From NCBI GenBank assembly GCA_037127315.1, contig JBBBDQ010001027.1, forward strand, positions 1,652,001-1,716,000: DNA of 64,000 nucleotides, given 5' to 3'. The translations under genes and the position numbers were made by a program. The notes beneath the pieces are model-generated. The model saw only the letters and a program-made list of their open reading frames with translations, was not told the DNA's origin and made no database searches. Below, in pieces: positions 31,621-43,029 of the stretch (position 1 is the first letter of the stretch; each line of letters begins with the position of its first letter). The DNA is from Ascarosepion bandense. Taxonomy: Eukaryota; Mollusca; Cephalopoda; Sepiida; Sepiidae.

Positions 31621-32470
31621 TGACCTTTGTGGCGTGTGCAAGCATTCGGGGTTCCTGCATTTTTTCTCAGTGGGGTACCATGGGTAAATACAATCTCGTT
31701 GGAATTAGTCTTTGGAGTGTCTACCTCGAAGTCTCGTGACTAACGTGATCTGGTTTTATATTTCAAACGGTTGAAGATACTACGTATTTGGATAGCACCT
31801 GAAACATTTTGACAACGCACACAAATTAAGTTAATTTTAGTTTTCTTTTTACTTTCATTGTTTATTCCTTTTTTGGTTTGAATTTAGGTTTCGTATTTTT
31901 TTTTTTGAGTCTTTTTTATTTCCGTTTTTAAATCGACTTTGGACGCCATATTTATTTTATTTTCTAGTTTGACAGTTTTGCCAGACTACTTTTGTCGTTT
32001 TATTTCAGTCTTAGTTAATTTATAGTTTATTTTTATTTTAGTTACTTATTAAACACCTTTATTTGATCTAAAAGCCGTTTGTTTGTTTTTGTTCGACTTT
32101 TGATTTTTCTTCTTCTTAGTTTCCGTCTCCTTAGGTTTGTAATTTCTATTTTTTTCGGGCGTAACTTTTAGTTTTCTCAGGTTACTGTTTTTATTTAATC
32201 CCGATTTTATTTCTAAACTTTGTTGTTTTTATCTAAATATTTTATTCGTTTTACGTCTTTGAACGTATTTTATTTTTTTTGGTGGATGTGGAGGGCAAAC
32301 TTTATTTTACATAATTTCCTTTTCTATTGTTTGTTATTACAAACCCCTCAGGGTAATTTTTCGTAGTTTTAGCAAATTTTAATTTTAAATATTTTTACGA
32401 ATCTTATTTCTATCAATTTTATTACAACTTTTTTGCTTTCCTTGTCAAACCAATTTGTCTATTTTATGTT
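31621..32470. other. Unassigned T-rich stretch
   Basis: T-rich with GTTTTATTT-type runs passing into the minisatellite; no coding content. Confidence 0.5.
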
Positions 32471-33325
32471 ACAGATTTGAATTTTCTATTGCAAATTTTC
32501 TATTGGTAAATTTCTATTGTTAATTTCCTATTAATAATTTTTATTGCTAATTTTCTAAAGTTAATTTTCTATTGCTAATTTTCTATTGTTAATTTTCTAT
32601 TGCAAATTTTCTATTGCTAATTTTCTATTGTTAATTTTTTATTACTAATTTTCTATTGCTAATTTTCTATTGCTAATTTTATATCGGTAATTTTCGATTG
32701 CTAATTTTATATTGTTAATTTTCGATTGCTAATTTTATATTGTTAATTTTCTTCTGTTAATTTTCGATTCCTAATTTTCTATTGTTAATTTTTGATTGCT
32801 AATTTTTTATTGTTAATTTTCTAATGCTAAATTCATATTGTTAATTTTCGATTGCTAATTTTCTATTGCCAATTTTATATTGTTAATATTACGTTTGCTA
32901 ATTTTATATTGTTAATATTACTTTTGCTAATTTTCTATTGTTAATTTTTAATTGCTAATTTCGATGGCTAATTTTCTATTGTTAATTTTCTATTGCAAAT
33001 TTGCTACTGTTAAATTTCTGTTGCTAATTTTCAATTCCTCAATTTCTGTTGATAATTTTCTTTTGTTAATTTTTGATTCCTAATTTTCTATTGTTAATTT
33101 TCGATTGTTAGTTTTTTATTGTTAATTTTACTATGGCTAATTTTCTGTTGTTAATTTTCTATTGTTACTTTTCGATTGCTAATTTTCTTTTGTTAATTTT
33201 CTATTGCTTATTTTCTATTATTAATTTTCTGTTGCTAATTTTTAATTGATAATTTTCTATTGTTAATTTTCTATTACTAATTTCCCAATGGTAATTTTCT
33301 ATTCCTAACTTTCTACTATTAAATT
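32471..33325. repeat. Degenerate 14-bp minisatellite
   Basis: About 850 bp of variants of TTTTCTATTGCTAA and TTTTCTATTGTTAA, often alternating, with substitutions and length changes. Confidence 0.93.
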
Positions 33326-34119
33326 TTGCTTAATTATATTCTCTACGCTTTTAGTTTATTTTTTATTTATATTTTTAGGTGATTTAATTCTTCCCCCTCC
33401 CCTTCACTTACTCCAATAAAATTTTTACCAGAATAAAAACAAATAATAAAATCCCGCTTGCTTTGCAATTATAAAAAATACAATTTGACCGACAAAATAG
33501 GTAATTTCGAACAGAGCTGTTCGTCCTCAAAAGTTGAGCCTCCGGATAAATGTAAGTCGGTAGATTAGCCTGGCAAAAGCAACATTGATAAGGAGAATAA
33601 TGGCGAAAATATGAGCTCATGGCAGATCACACTAACCAAATTAATACAGACAAAAAGAACGAAAATGCTGAGGCCGGGGAATTGCCTTGTTGTTGGAATT
33701 CCCCTCACACTGAATGTTTTATCAATATTACGAATTTTTTTGGAAAAGGCAAGAGTAACGTTTACATTTTAAAACAAGTAAACTCTTGGGGGGTTCCTAC
33801 GAACTAGAGAAAGTTGAGAAAATAATTGTACCAAACTTCGTGGTGGACAAGCGCACGACCAGAATTTGCCACCTCATGAAAGACTGTGGTAAAATCACTG
33901 AAGACCCTAGGGTTTAAGCCACAGAGAATAATTAAGATTCGGGCTTTTTCAGGTGGGGCCTATTGCTACTCACGTCTGAAGAATGCATAAAAAGAACCAG
34001 TGGGGAACTTATAACAAAATATGTAACATTAAGAAGCGAGTAAATAAACAAGAATAGGGCCAGAAGCAATATTCGATCTTTCGCCAAGATTTTATCAGGG
34101 GGGGGGCAACTTGCTGCAT

Positions 34120-34736
34120 CATTCAGTTAAGTGCCATACGTAATACACGCTTGGGCGATCATGTCTCGAAAGAGACATGACTGATTGGGCAGCAGATTAT
34201 CACGCAGTAGGTTGCCATTGCTTTCTGCGGTAGACTGGTTGCCGACCAAGGCTACAGAACCCAATCTGTCCTGTCATTTGACTCATAGGTAAAGGGAAAA
34301 GAAATCTATTATATTATTATGTAGTAATTAGTGGGGGATCGGTTTCCTATTGTTATGAAGTAATAAACTGATCCCCCACTTTATGAACAATATAAGCCTT
34401 AATCATTATTCCAAATATTATATTCAGTAAGTCAGTTAAGTGCCATACGTGATACACGCTTGGGCGATCATGTCTCGAAAGAGACATGACTGACTGGGCA
34501 GAAGATTATCTCGCAGTAGGTTGCCATTGCTTTCTGCAGTAGACTGGTTGCCGACCAAGGCTATAGAACCCAATCTGTCCTGTTATTTAACCCATAATTG
34601 GAAGGAAGAGACAGATTAATACCTTTCACAACGGTATTTGCGTGTAAGTGAATGCAAGGAATGTGACTGGAATTCGAACTCGGCTCCCTGGCTTCTCGTT
34701 CCGAGTCGATATCCACTGCATCACAACGCACATCCC
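34120..34736 (-). mobile_element. tRNA-headed SINE, two body modules, with TSD
   Basis: Read on the minus strand: head (34736-34660; GATATCGACTCGGAACGAGA), body 1 to about 34435, hairpin spacer (about 34430-34305), body 2 to 34120. Flanks CTTGCTGCAT (34110-34119) and CTTGCTACAT (34737-34746) form a 10-bp target-site duplication with one mismatch, so the whole 617-bp unit was inserted in one event. Confidence 0.88.
34330..34380. repeat. Hairpin in SINE spacer
   Basis: AGTGGGGGATCGGTTT (34330-34345) and AAACTGATCCCCCACT (34365-34380): 15 Watson-Crick pairs and one G-T, with a 19-nt loop. Equivalent arms are seen at 14265-14310, 26930-26975, 27225-27275 and 63648-63692. Confidence 0.9.
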
Positions 34737-35530
34737 CTTGCTACATACATGTCGCAATACGGCCAGGTACTGGGTGTAACCTGCGACAACTTGACTGGGA
34801 GTTTCGATATCATGTTAACCCGTGAAACCTTCCTTTCCATCCCCAACTGTCTGCATATAGCGGCCTGAAAATATCGGTCATCGTTACTGGCCGAAAACAA
34901 ACGTGATGGAAGTGTGTAGAATCTGGTCACCGTTCCTTTCCTACCCAAAGAAATAGGTCTTTAGAATTTAGGCCCTTATCGACCAAACTCCTCCTCTCGA
35001 GTATATCAGCGACCGAGACCAGAGTGGTAAAAATCTCGGTTGGGTTTTGTTCAGAATCCTACATTTTCAGAAAAGTCTTTTCCCGCTGCTTGTGGGCAGC
35101 ATTAGACAGCAGGGCCTCATTCCTCTGAATGCTTCAGTCGTAAAGTCACAGATAGACCCACTCCCTAATAGCGTTAAGGGCGACACCCCGGCCTTAAAAA
35201 TCAAGAATTACAGAAGAAAGATGATTATGGATATGCAAAGACGGATAAAATAAAGTTCAATTAAAGGCTATCCCAAAACATTTTTTCATAAAAAAAGGCA
35301 GCACACCCCCCGACCTCTACTTCGTCCCCCTGATGAGAAATTATCACAGAATCATGTATCCAGGTATTCAACTATGCAAAAAATATATTCCGGTCAGTAA
35401 AGATCTTAGCCTCTACAGAAAAAGTTCATATCACATTTTATATCCTACTCCCATTTTTCCAAAAAACACCGTGAAATGCTCACATCCTCAAAAAGACAAA
35501 GAAGCCCTTCTGTAGGGACTATAGAAGAAA

Positions 35531-35914
35531 GGAAAAAAAAAACTTCCGTATAATTTACGAAGGACGTTTGCCGTATTTCCTCGGCACAGACTGAAAAACC
35601 CCTAAATTATGGGAAGTGAATAGATACTGTCTATCAAAAAATAAATAAATAAATAAATAAAAAATTACCGCAATAAAAATGTAAAAGACCCTCTACAAAA
35701 AAACAAAAACAAAACAAACTCGGTCAGAGGTGCGACAGACTTGGAGCAAAGTCGAGGAGGTCATTAACGCTAACAGAATTTCACCCTCAATTGCCATCAC
35801 CGACAACAATGAAATCTGAAAACGGAAACAGTTTTATTCAGAAATGGTTTCAGTTTTAGTTGACTCATTCCTCTATAGGGGATTTAAATCATATTTAAAA
35901 CTGGGACATTAGTG

Positions 35915-35916
<2 letters not shown>
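35531..35916. other. Unassigned
   Basis: Continues the degenerate sequence after the ORF1-like relic; contains a short (AAAT)n at 35640-35662. Confidence 0.4.
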
Positions 35917-35994
<78 letters not shown>

Positions 35995-35995
35995 G
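35917..35995. repeat. (CA)n followed by (CG)n
   Basis: About 62 bp of CA then GCGCGCGCGCGC. Alternating purine-pyrimidine throughout. Confidence 0.97.
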
Positions 35996-36108
35996 ACTCT
36001 ACATAAAACGTGTTGCCTAAAAGATCGGGTAACTTATCTCGAACAGTATCAAACGCAGTCATTAACATTTCTGGGTAAGAGTGTTCTTTGAGACCGTCAT
36101 ATATATGA

Positions 36109-36484
36109 CTAGCAGTATAGCCCGGCGTTACTCGGGTGTAATGAATGCTTTAAAACTAATCCACGGTCCTGGGGCTCAGACACTTTGGACGTTGCCACGA
36201 AAGAATAAAAAGCATCTGTTAAAACAAAACCATAGACTGAAAGAAAAATGAATGGATGTAAGTCAAATTTTGATTTCCTGGTATCGATATCAATTAAGTT
36301 TTTTTCGTCTTAAACTGAATTTTGAAGGCTACATAAGTCTTCTGAGTAAATGGTATCATGGCTGAGACTAAGAACTACAATTATACCTACTTAGAGCCAA
36401 ACCCGAAGCAAAAACTAAAATAAAAGGGCTGAAAAAAATACAGACATACAGTCAGATAAACAGGTACACACACAAACATCTTGC

Positions 36485-36542
<58 letters not shown>

Positions 36543-36855
36543 CGATTTTCTGCACTATTGTAAGAACTGCAACATTGAAACTTCTGAATATCGTTTCTTA
36601 TGTCTTTGTCTATGAGTGTATCAAATTTGATTAAAATCGGACCATTCCTTCTATAACCCGATTTTTTCGATTATCGATTTTTGCTATTTATCGGGGGTAC
36701 CTCGACACAAAATCAAGCTAAGAACACTCGCAGACGCTTATAGTATAACTATGTAAATTTTCAAGAAAATCGGTTCAGCCGTTTCGGAGTCTATAGGTAA
36801 CGGACACACACAGATACACACAGAGAGACAAAGTTCCATTTATAAATAAGTTTAG
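36109..36855 (-). mobile_element. Helitron-like composite element, reverse
   Basis: 3' terminus CTAG at 36109-36112 with the CCCGGCGTTACTCGGG hairpin, first half to CATCTTGCC at about 36485, (TA)n at 36488-36540, second half from TATCGATTTTCTGCACTATT to AAGTTCCATTTATAAATAAG. Same order as 15.8 kb. Confidence 0.6.
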
Positions 36856-36940
36856 ATAAATGAGGATATCGATGGTGATGGTAAAAACTACATTTTCAAT
36901 ATTATCCGGATTACAAGATATCCATATCTACGTGTCAGTA

Positions 36941-36942
36941 CA

Positions 36943-36998
<56 letters not shown>

Positions 36999-36999
36999 A
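36941..36999 (+). repeat. (TATC)n
   Basis: An uninterrupted tetranucleotide run. Confidence 0.96.
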
Positions 37000-37495
37000 C
37001 TTTCTGCTTATATCTATATGTAAATGTTCAATTTTTCCGTCTGAATTTCCAATCGTTTCTCATTTGTTTGCGACATTTAATTAATGAACTCCTGTTGTCT
37101 TAATGCGCCTAACAGCGTTTACGTCTTTGTCTGGTTCGATCTACAAAATCATTTTTATGGTTTCATTTATGTCTTGCCCGTGTCTCTACGGGTCTACAAA
37201 ACTGATTGCCAAATCTTAAATAAAAAATAATCTATCTCATATTGTAACGAAGATGTCCAAGTAAATTTGTAATTTACCAAAATGCAGATCTATTTAAAAT
37301 ATAAAATGTTGGATCGAGGCGAGAAGGTACGTCTTTGCATTCTTCAAATTGCAATTCAGATCTTTCTGTCAATTAAATATTTGCGATAAGTAACACATTA
37401 TAGCGCCAACGGGATTAACGTGCAAATGGACCATTCTTGACAATTCAACATTCTGATTATAGGATTTGTGGTACCCTTCCTTCTTCCTTCCTTCC
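37000..37495. other. Unassigned
   Basis: No gene or family recognised between two TATC tracts. Confidence 0.5.
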
Positions 37496-37544
37496 TTGTT
37501 ATCTATCTATCTATATATCTATATATCTAATCTCAGTTTGTTCT

Positions 37545-37590
<46 letters not shown>

Positions 37591-37621
37591 CAGTCTGTTC
37601 ATATCTATCTCAGTCTGTTCA

Positions 37622-37670
<49 letters not shown>

Positions 37671-37679
37671 CAGATGTTC

Positions 37680-37722
<43 letters not shown>

Positions 37723-37753
37723 CAGTCTGTTCATATCTATCTCAGTCTGTTCA

Positions 37754-37794
<41 letters not shown>

Positions 37795-37803
37795 CAGATA
37801 TTC

Positions 37804-37844
<41 letters not shown>

Positions 37845-37862
37845 TTAATCTCAGCTTGTTCT

Positions 37863-37908
<46 letters not shown>

Positions 37909-37959
37909 CAGTCTGTTCATATCTATCTCAGTCTGTTCATATCTATCTCAGTCTGTTCA

Positions 37960-38016
<57 letters not shown>

Positions 38017-38025
38017 CAGATGTTC

Positions 38026-38076
<51 letters not shown>

Positions 38077-38090
38077 CATTTTGTTCATAT
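37496..38090 (+). repeat. (TATC)n array with CAGTCTGTTCATA interruptions
   Basis: Same structure as 1751-2495, with an additional interrupter variant CAGATGTTCAT and a doubled CAGTCTGTTCATATCTATCT unit. Confidence 0.96.
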
Positions 38091-38133
38091 CTTGAGCAAT
38101 AGTTTCCACCATTGACTTTCAGATCGTTGTTGG

Positions 38134-38381
38134 TGTTGTCATGTTTATTTTTTACGTGAAGTACCTAGCGTTATTGCGCTCTTGGTCACACCGTGGTGTC
38201 GTGGCTCGTACCATGTGACATCCGCTTAGCACGTCAGTTGACAGTATAAAGGACTTCGTGAAGTACCACTTACTACTGCGAGAGACCTTAAAAATTGTAT
38301 ATACGTCTTGTTTGTACCACTCTGTTAATAAAGTAGTTTATCTACATTTCTCTGTGTATCTCTTCATTCCACGATACAACA
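38134..38381 (+). mobile_element. Candidate solo LTR
   Basis: The segment begins TGTTGTCATG and ends ATACAACA (short TGTTG/CAACA inverted ends), with a TATA box TATAAA at 38245-38250 and AATAAA at 38327-38332 in promoter-then-polyA order. No second LTR, primer site or target duplication was found, so a solo LTR is suspected only. Confidence 0.4.
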
Positions 38382-38850
38382 CAGACTTAGTGAATATCTG
38401 TCAGTACAGACAACCACAGATCTCTTCTTCCATAATAGCATCAAGTCAGGCAAAAATCCTCTTCTGGCGTATCAGCATTTGAACAATATTCTTAGTCTGT
38501 CGAATGCACTGAATTCGATGAGGCTATTGCAGATCGAATTAGAAATAGCCTTAATATTCAACCGAATGTGCTGTCACATGATTATGAACTGTATCTATAC
38601 AAGTTTCATCCCAGACTCTATTCTTGAAAGCTGTATCTGAAATTTTAGACGAGGAGTTTTAATCAATGTCTCGTGGGCAATTCTGATTACTTTTCTTCAG
38701 CTTTCTCTTATTTTATAAATTACATTTCAGAAACAATGAAATACTGAAATCCACGGGGACACTTTTAAAATTCAAATATGGCTTCCACACAACAAGGGAA
38801 AAGGGAAACATCAATGTTTTTGAAATTAAGTCAAAGTATTAGATAAGATG
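38382..38850. other. Unassigned
   Basis: No coding or repeat content recognised. Confidence 0.45.
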
Positions 38851-39134
38851 TAGTGCAGTGGATATCGGCTCGGAACGAGACATCAGAGAGCCGAGTTCGA
38901 ATTCCAGTTGAATTCATTGCATTCACATACGTGCGTAAGATATGAATCCGTCACTTCTCTCTCAAGCTATGAGTTAAATAGCAGAACAGATTTGTTTATA
39001 TAGCTTTGGTTGTCAGCAAGTCTACCGCAAATTGTAATGGCAAACTGATGACGTACTTACTAAAAATCAGTTGTCTTTTTTGAGACATGATTGCCCAAGC
39101 GTGTAACGTAAGGCACTTAGCTGACTGATTAAAC
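38851..39134 (+). mobile_element. tRNA-headed SINE, one body module
   Basis: Head GTGCAGTGGATATCGGCTCG with B box GAGTTCGAATTCC, a diverged body, and end GGCACTTAGCTGACTGATT. Confidence 0.8.
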
Positions 39135-40032
39135 AGGAAACAGTACTGGAAAATGAGAATTTTGAAGGTATTCACCCGTATACTAAGTTCAATCAACTCG
39201 TTTAGTAGACCTAGCATAGATATTAGTACACTGTAAGAAACATTAATAAAGATGGAAGAAATAATAATTTTTACTTCCCAGAATTTGTTTGATGTAAGGA
39301 GAAGAGGAAATATTGTTAAATTTATTAAAATAGTTAGGTTTAGCCACTGGCAAGAGAACCTAGAGATAAACCGGATGTGAGTATAAAAAGGGAGAAAGCA
39401 GATTTTTTTTATCAAGATTGGATATTCGCGAGCAGCAAAGGCATGAAAGTAAGTTCCTTGCCGAAACTTTACGATCAAACTAAGCAACAAAGCTAAATAA
39501 TTTATAGAAATTATTCATTATATGTTAGGCAATGATCTAAGCTTTTGCGTCGGAAAGATCGTATATAGTACACTCGGTCACATTTTGTTGAAATACTGGT
39601 TTCAAGACAATTCCCAAAGTTAAGCAATGGTCAATATCTAGAGGGGTGAGCGTTTGGGTATAACAGATGTTAGTAAATTAGATGTGTGAGTGGTGTAATA
39701 GATACTAGCTAGAAATTGTTAATGGGTGAGCCTCATTTCGAATTCCCGTTGTGTTCGTCGTATAATACCCTTCAAGAAAGCATAAATACAATTTTGCTAC
39801 ATCCAGCTAGGAGTTATTAATTAGTAAAATTTCTATCATTAAACCATTGGTATTTTAAAAAATCTTACATTTTAAAAATATTTATTTGCTTTAAATGACA
39901 AATAAAGGAGAGATAAGCCTTAGAAAACGAATCAGTCAATAAAAACATAAAATCAACTAGAGAAGTAACAAATTAAAAAACAATTAGAATTTCAGGCCGT
40001 AAAACATGAACTTTTAAAACCAACAAAAAAGC

Positions 40033-40033
<1 letters not shown>
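39135..40033. other. Unassigned; diverged SINE head near 39.67 kb
   Basis: 39670-39790 has GTGGTGTAATAGATA, TTTCGAATTCCCGTTGTGTT and TACCCTTCAAGAAAG, a weak echo of the SINE head. The reverse open frame near 39.2-39.5 kb has no domain and overlaps SINE sequence. Confidence 0.35.
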
Positions 40034-40097
<64 letters not shown>

Positions 40098-40151
40098 GTC
40101 TATCATATCTATCTATCTATTCTATCTATCTATCTCATCTATCTATCTCAG

Positions 40152-40210
<59 letters not shown>

Positions 40211-40221
40211 CAGTCTGTTCA

Positions 40222-40263
<42 letters not shown>

Positions 40264-40315
40264 GCTATCTCAGACTGTTCATATCTATCTCAGTCTGTTC
40301 ATATCTATCTGTTCA

Positions 40316-40354
<39 letters not shown>

Positions 40355-40364
40355 GTGTTGTAAG

Positions 40365-40425
<61 letters not shown>
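40034..40425 (+). repeat. (TATC)n array with interruptions
   Basis: Same array type, with CAGTCTGTTCATA interrupters at 40.2-40.3 kb and an odd GTGTTGTAAG break at 40354. Confidence 0.95.
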
Positions 40426-40427
<2 letters not shown>

Positions 40428-40529
40428 TCTGCATTATAACGTTGGATTGAAAATTGCAATCTTCAATAATGTTTGATTAAGGTGTTCAAAATAAAAAAAG
40501 AAAATAATTGCAAGCAAAAGAGAACGAAT

Positions 40530-40542
40530 ATATATATATATT

Positions 40543-40585
<43 letters not shown>

Positions 40586-40869
40586 AAACTTATCGCTATA
40601 CTCGTTTCGAAAAACCCTCCCCGTACATATGCGGAAGGAAAAAATGGTTGTAAAAAAAGGAAGAGCCAAACACATGAACATCAGCCAAAGTGATTTGGAC
40701 CGAGCCAGTACGTAGCCCAAAGAAAAAAACCGAGACGAGTAATCAATGACAAAAAAGCTCTCAATACGTAAGCAGAGCAGAATAATTAAATTAACCTAGT
40801 GAGCCAACAAACCTGCCAAAGTTTCACCAAAACGGATCTTCAGGGAACCTTCCCTGAAGATCCGTTTAG
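40530..40869 (-). mobile_element. Penelope-like repeat unit B
   Basis: Matches 9450-9720 closely, with (TA)n/(TG)n at 40530-40585. The minus-strand hammerhead-like core is CTGAAGA at 40837-40843 and GAAA at 40822-40825. The facing plus-strand arm has CTGAAGA at 40854-40860 but its GAAA is lost to a TG run. Confidence 0.5.
40831..40867. repeat. Perfect short palindrome
   Basis: AACGGATCTTCAGGGAA and its exact complement separated by CC. It sits at the same place in the repeat as the 9650-9787 palindrome. Confidence 0.93.
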
Positions 40870-40872
40870 GTG

Positions 40873-41548
40873 TGTGTGTGTGTATCCGTTACCTATAGAC
40901 TCCGAAACGGCTGAGCCGATTTTCTTGAAAATTTGCACAGTTGTACTATAAGCGTCTGCGTGTGTTCTTAGCTAGGTTTTGTATCGAAGTACCCACGATA
41001 AATATCGAAAATCGATAATCGAAAAAATCGGGTTATAGAAGGAGTGGTCCGATTTTAATAAAATTTGATACACTCATAAACAAAGACATAAGAAACGATA
41101 TTCAGAAGTTTTAAGGTTGCTGTTTTTACAATAGTGCAGAAAATAGATAATATATATATATATATATAAGGCAAGATGTTTGTGTGTGTGTCTGTTTATC
41201 TGCCTGTATATCTGTATTGCAGCCCTTTTATTTTAGTTTTTGCTTCGGGTTTGGCTCGAAGTAGGTATAATTGTAGTTCTTATTCTCAGCCATGATTCTA
41301 TTTACTCAGAGGACTTATTTAGCCTTCAAAATTCAGTTTACGACGAAAAAAACTCATTTGATATCGATACCAGGAAATCAAAATTTGATTTACATCCATT
41401 CATTTTTCTTTCAGTCTACGGTTTCGCTTTAACTGGAAACAACTATTGCTTTATAGTCTTTCGTGCCAACGTCCAAAGAGTCTGAGCTCCTGGACCATGG
41501 ATTAGTTTTAAAGCTTTCATTATACGAGCAACGCCGGCTATACTGCTA

Positions 41549-41549
<1 letters not shown>
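40873..41549 (+). mobile_element. Helitron-like composite element
   Basis: Plus-strand order: ATCCGTTACCTATAGACTCC half, (TA)n at 41150-41168, AAGGCAAGATGTTTGTGTGT half, then the terminal ACTGCTAG at 41542-41549 followed by T. The hairpin is partly eroded. Confidence 0.6.

Positions 41550-41550
<1 letters not shown>

Positions 41551-41590
<40 letters not shown>
41551..41590. repeat. (TA)n microsatellite
   Basis: A pure TA run directly after the Helitron-like CTAG end. Confidence 0.96.
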
Positions 41591-41592
<2 letters not shown>

Positions 41593-41964
41593 TGTCGAAG
41601 AAGCATATAATTTTCTAAACACATACTGTTAAATATAAGAGACAATGCATGTCTATTATGTTTAATAATGAGCCGTTCGAAACATCGTATTTTGGTTTTA
41701 ATTTCAGGTGAAAATAAAAGAAAATGTATAACTATTGGATATCATTTTTTTTATTTTGCTGGTTGTAAGCTTTATGTTAACGACCCTGTAACCACTCTGA
41801 AGATGGCTTATGTGAGCCGAAACCTTATAAGCAGCATGTTAAATAATATCAAAATGTTGGACAATATTTGTCTGTATTTTCACCTGAAATTAAAGCCAAA
41901 ATACGATGCTTAGAACGGCTCATGATTAAACATAATAGACCTTCATTTTCTGTTATATTTAACA

Positions 41965-42000
<36 letters not shown>

Positions 42001-42030
42001 TCACTCACTCATTCACTCACACACACACGC
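41591..42030. mobile_element. Fold-back element with hammerhead-like motif, then (CA)n
   Basis: Arms 41600-41770 and about 41830-41970 are imperfect reverse complements (CGTATTTTGGTTTTAATTTC against GAAATTAAAGCCAAAATACG). On the plus strand CTGAAGA (41797-41803), extra T, GGCTTA/TGAGCC stem, GAAA (41819-41822). CA/CTCA repeats follow at 41970-42030. Confidence 0.6.
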
Positions 42031-42054
42031 ACACATATATATTTTTATATACAT

Positions 42055-42150
42055 AGTCATAGTCATTCACCGACAGATCTGTTTCACTGTATCACAGCTC
42101 ATCAGTACATTTAGACATCCGATTGCTTCTAGCCTGATATCTTTCAGAAG
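42055..42150 (-). mobile_element. Tail of the tRNA-derived SINE seen at 10.6 kb
   Basis: Reverse strand AGAAGCAATCGGATGTCTAA and GTACTGATGAGCTGTGATAC match the 10.69-10.75-kb body. The head is absent. Confidence 0.65.
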
Positions 42151-42522
42151 TATTTTAAATAACGAAATCATATATATATTTATGTAAAAATCCCATATTC
42201 CTCAGATAATGGACTCTTCCTCGTATACTAATAAGAATTAACAGGAAGTTAACGGGAGAAGTTCTTAGAAGTTCTTGAGAAATTTTTGGGAAGTTCATAG
42301 GAGTTCTTTAGAGTTCTATTGGTGTTCTAGGCAGTTGATATTAGTCAACAGTTAGCCGAATACTAAGGAGTCAGCTTTCAGTGGAAGATTACCAAGTTCC
42401 TAACATTTTGGGTGATTTAAGTCGATTAGCAACCGACATAGCACGATTATAACCTTCAGTGCGAAAACTACTCCACAACAATAAGAAGCAGAAATACATG
42501 TATCTGCATATGAATTTCTTTG

Positions 42523-42530
<8 letters not shown>
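42151..42530. other. Unassigned
   Basis: Short internal repetition of GAAGTTCTTAG-type words at 42250-42330; no gene. Confidence 0.45.

Positions 42531-42578
<48 letters not shown>
42531..42578. repeat. (TA)n microsatellite
   Basis: A pure TA run. Confidence 0.96.
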
Positions 42579-42580
<2 letters not shown>

Positions 42581-42952
42581 GTGTGTGTGGGGGGTTGTTT
42601 TTCTTTTTATATATATGAGGTCACTGTTTGAAATGCTTTTTAAAGGTTTTTTTAATAAAGATAAAAATAATTTTCAAAATAATTATTTATGCCTTAATAG
42701 TTTATTTATCACTTATCGATTAAAAATTGCGCTTGTTTTTTTAGACGTTCCCAAGATCTGCCCTGAAAATACTGGAGGCAAGAGGAACAGCAAAAAATGC
42801 CCAATACATTACGTTCATATATGGCTGAAAAGGGCGTAGGAAGAACAACGAAAAAAAGTCCTTACAAAAACTACGAAGGATAGGGTTTTGTCATGATGGC
42901 TGACGATCCGAAGAAACACGTCACACAGAAAAAGAACCGTTATATATATATA
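42579..42952 (+). other. Unassigned with weak hammerhead-like motif
   Basis: CTGACGA at 42900-42906, GAAA at 42913-42916, then CACGTC to 42922 and a TA run at 42940-42952. The intervening segment does not form a stem II, so only the linear core signature is present. Confidence 0.25.
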
Positions 42953-43029
42953 GACAAAGTTATAGAACTCGTAGGCTTTTTACATGCTGTTCATTTATAT
43001 AACGAGTGCTCGATACAACGTAGAGCATT

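Larger units (their letters stand above)
33340..35530 (+). pseudogene. Possible retroelement ORF1-like relic, split by a SINE
   Basis: Short frames at 33619-33807 (MADHTNQINTDKKNENAEAG) and 34738-34868 (YMSQYGQVLGVTCDNLTGSF) are followed by 34870-35260 in several frames. The second stretch resembles the RNA-binding N-terminal part of LINE ORF1/ZCCHC-type proteins in spacing, but I see no CCHC knuckle. It is interrupted by the SINE at 34120-34736. The identity is a guess; it could be another element. Confidence 0.3.

Noticed and set aside
38128..38490. Complete LTR retrotransposon
   Set aside because: Only one LTR-like segment; no primer-binding site, gag or pol follows.
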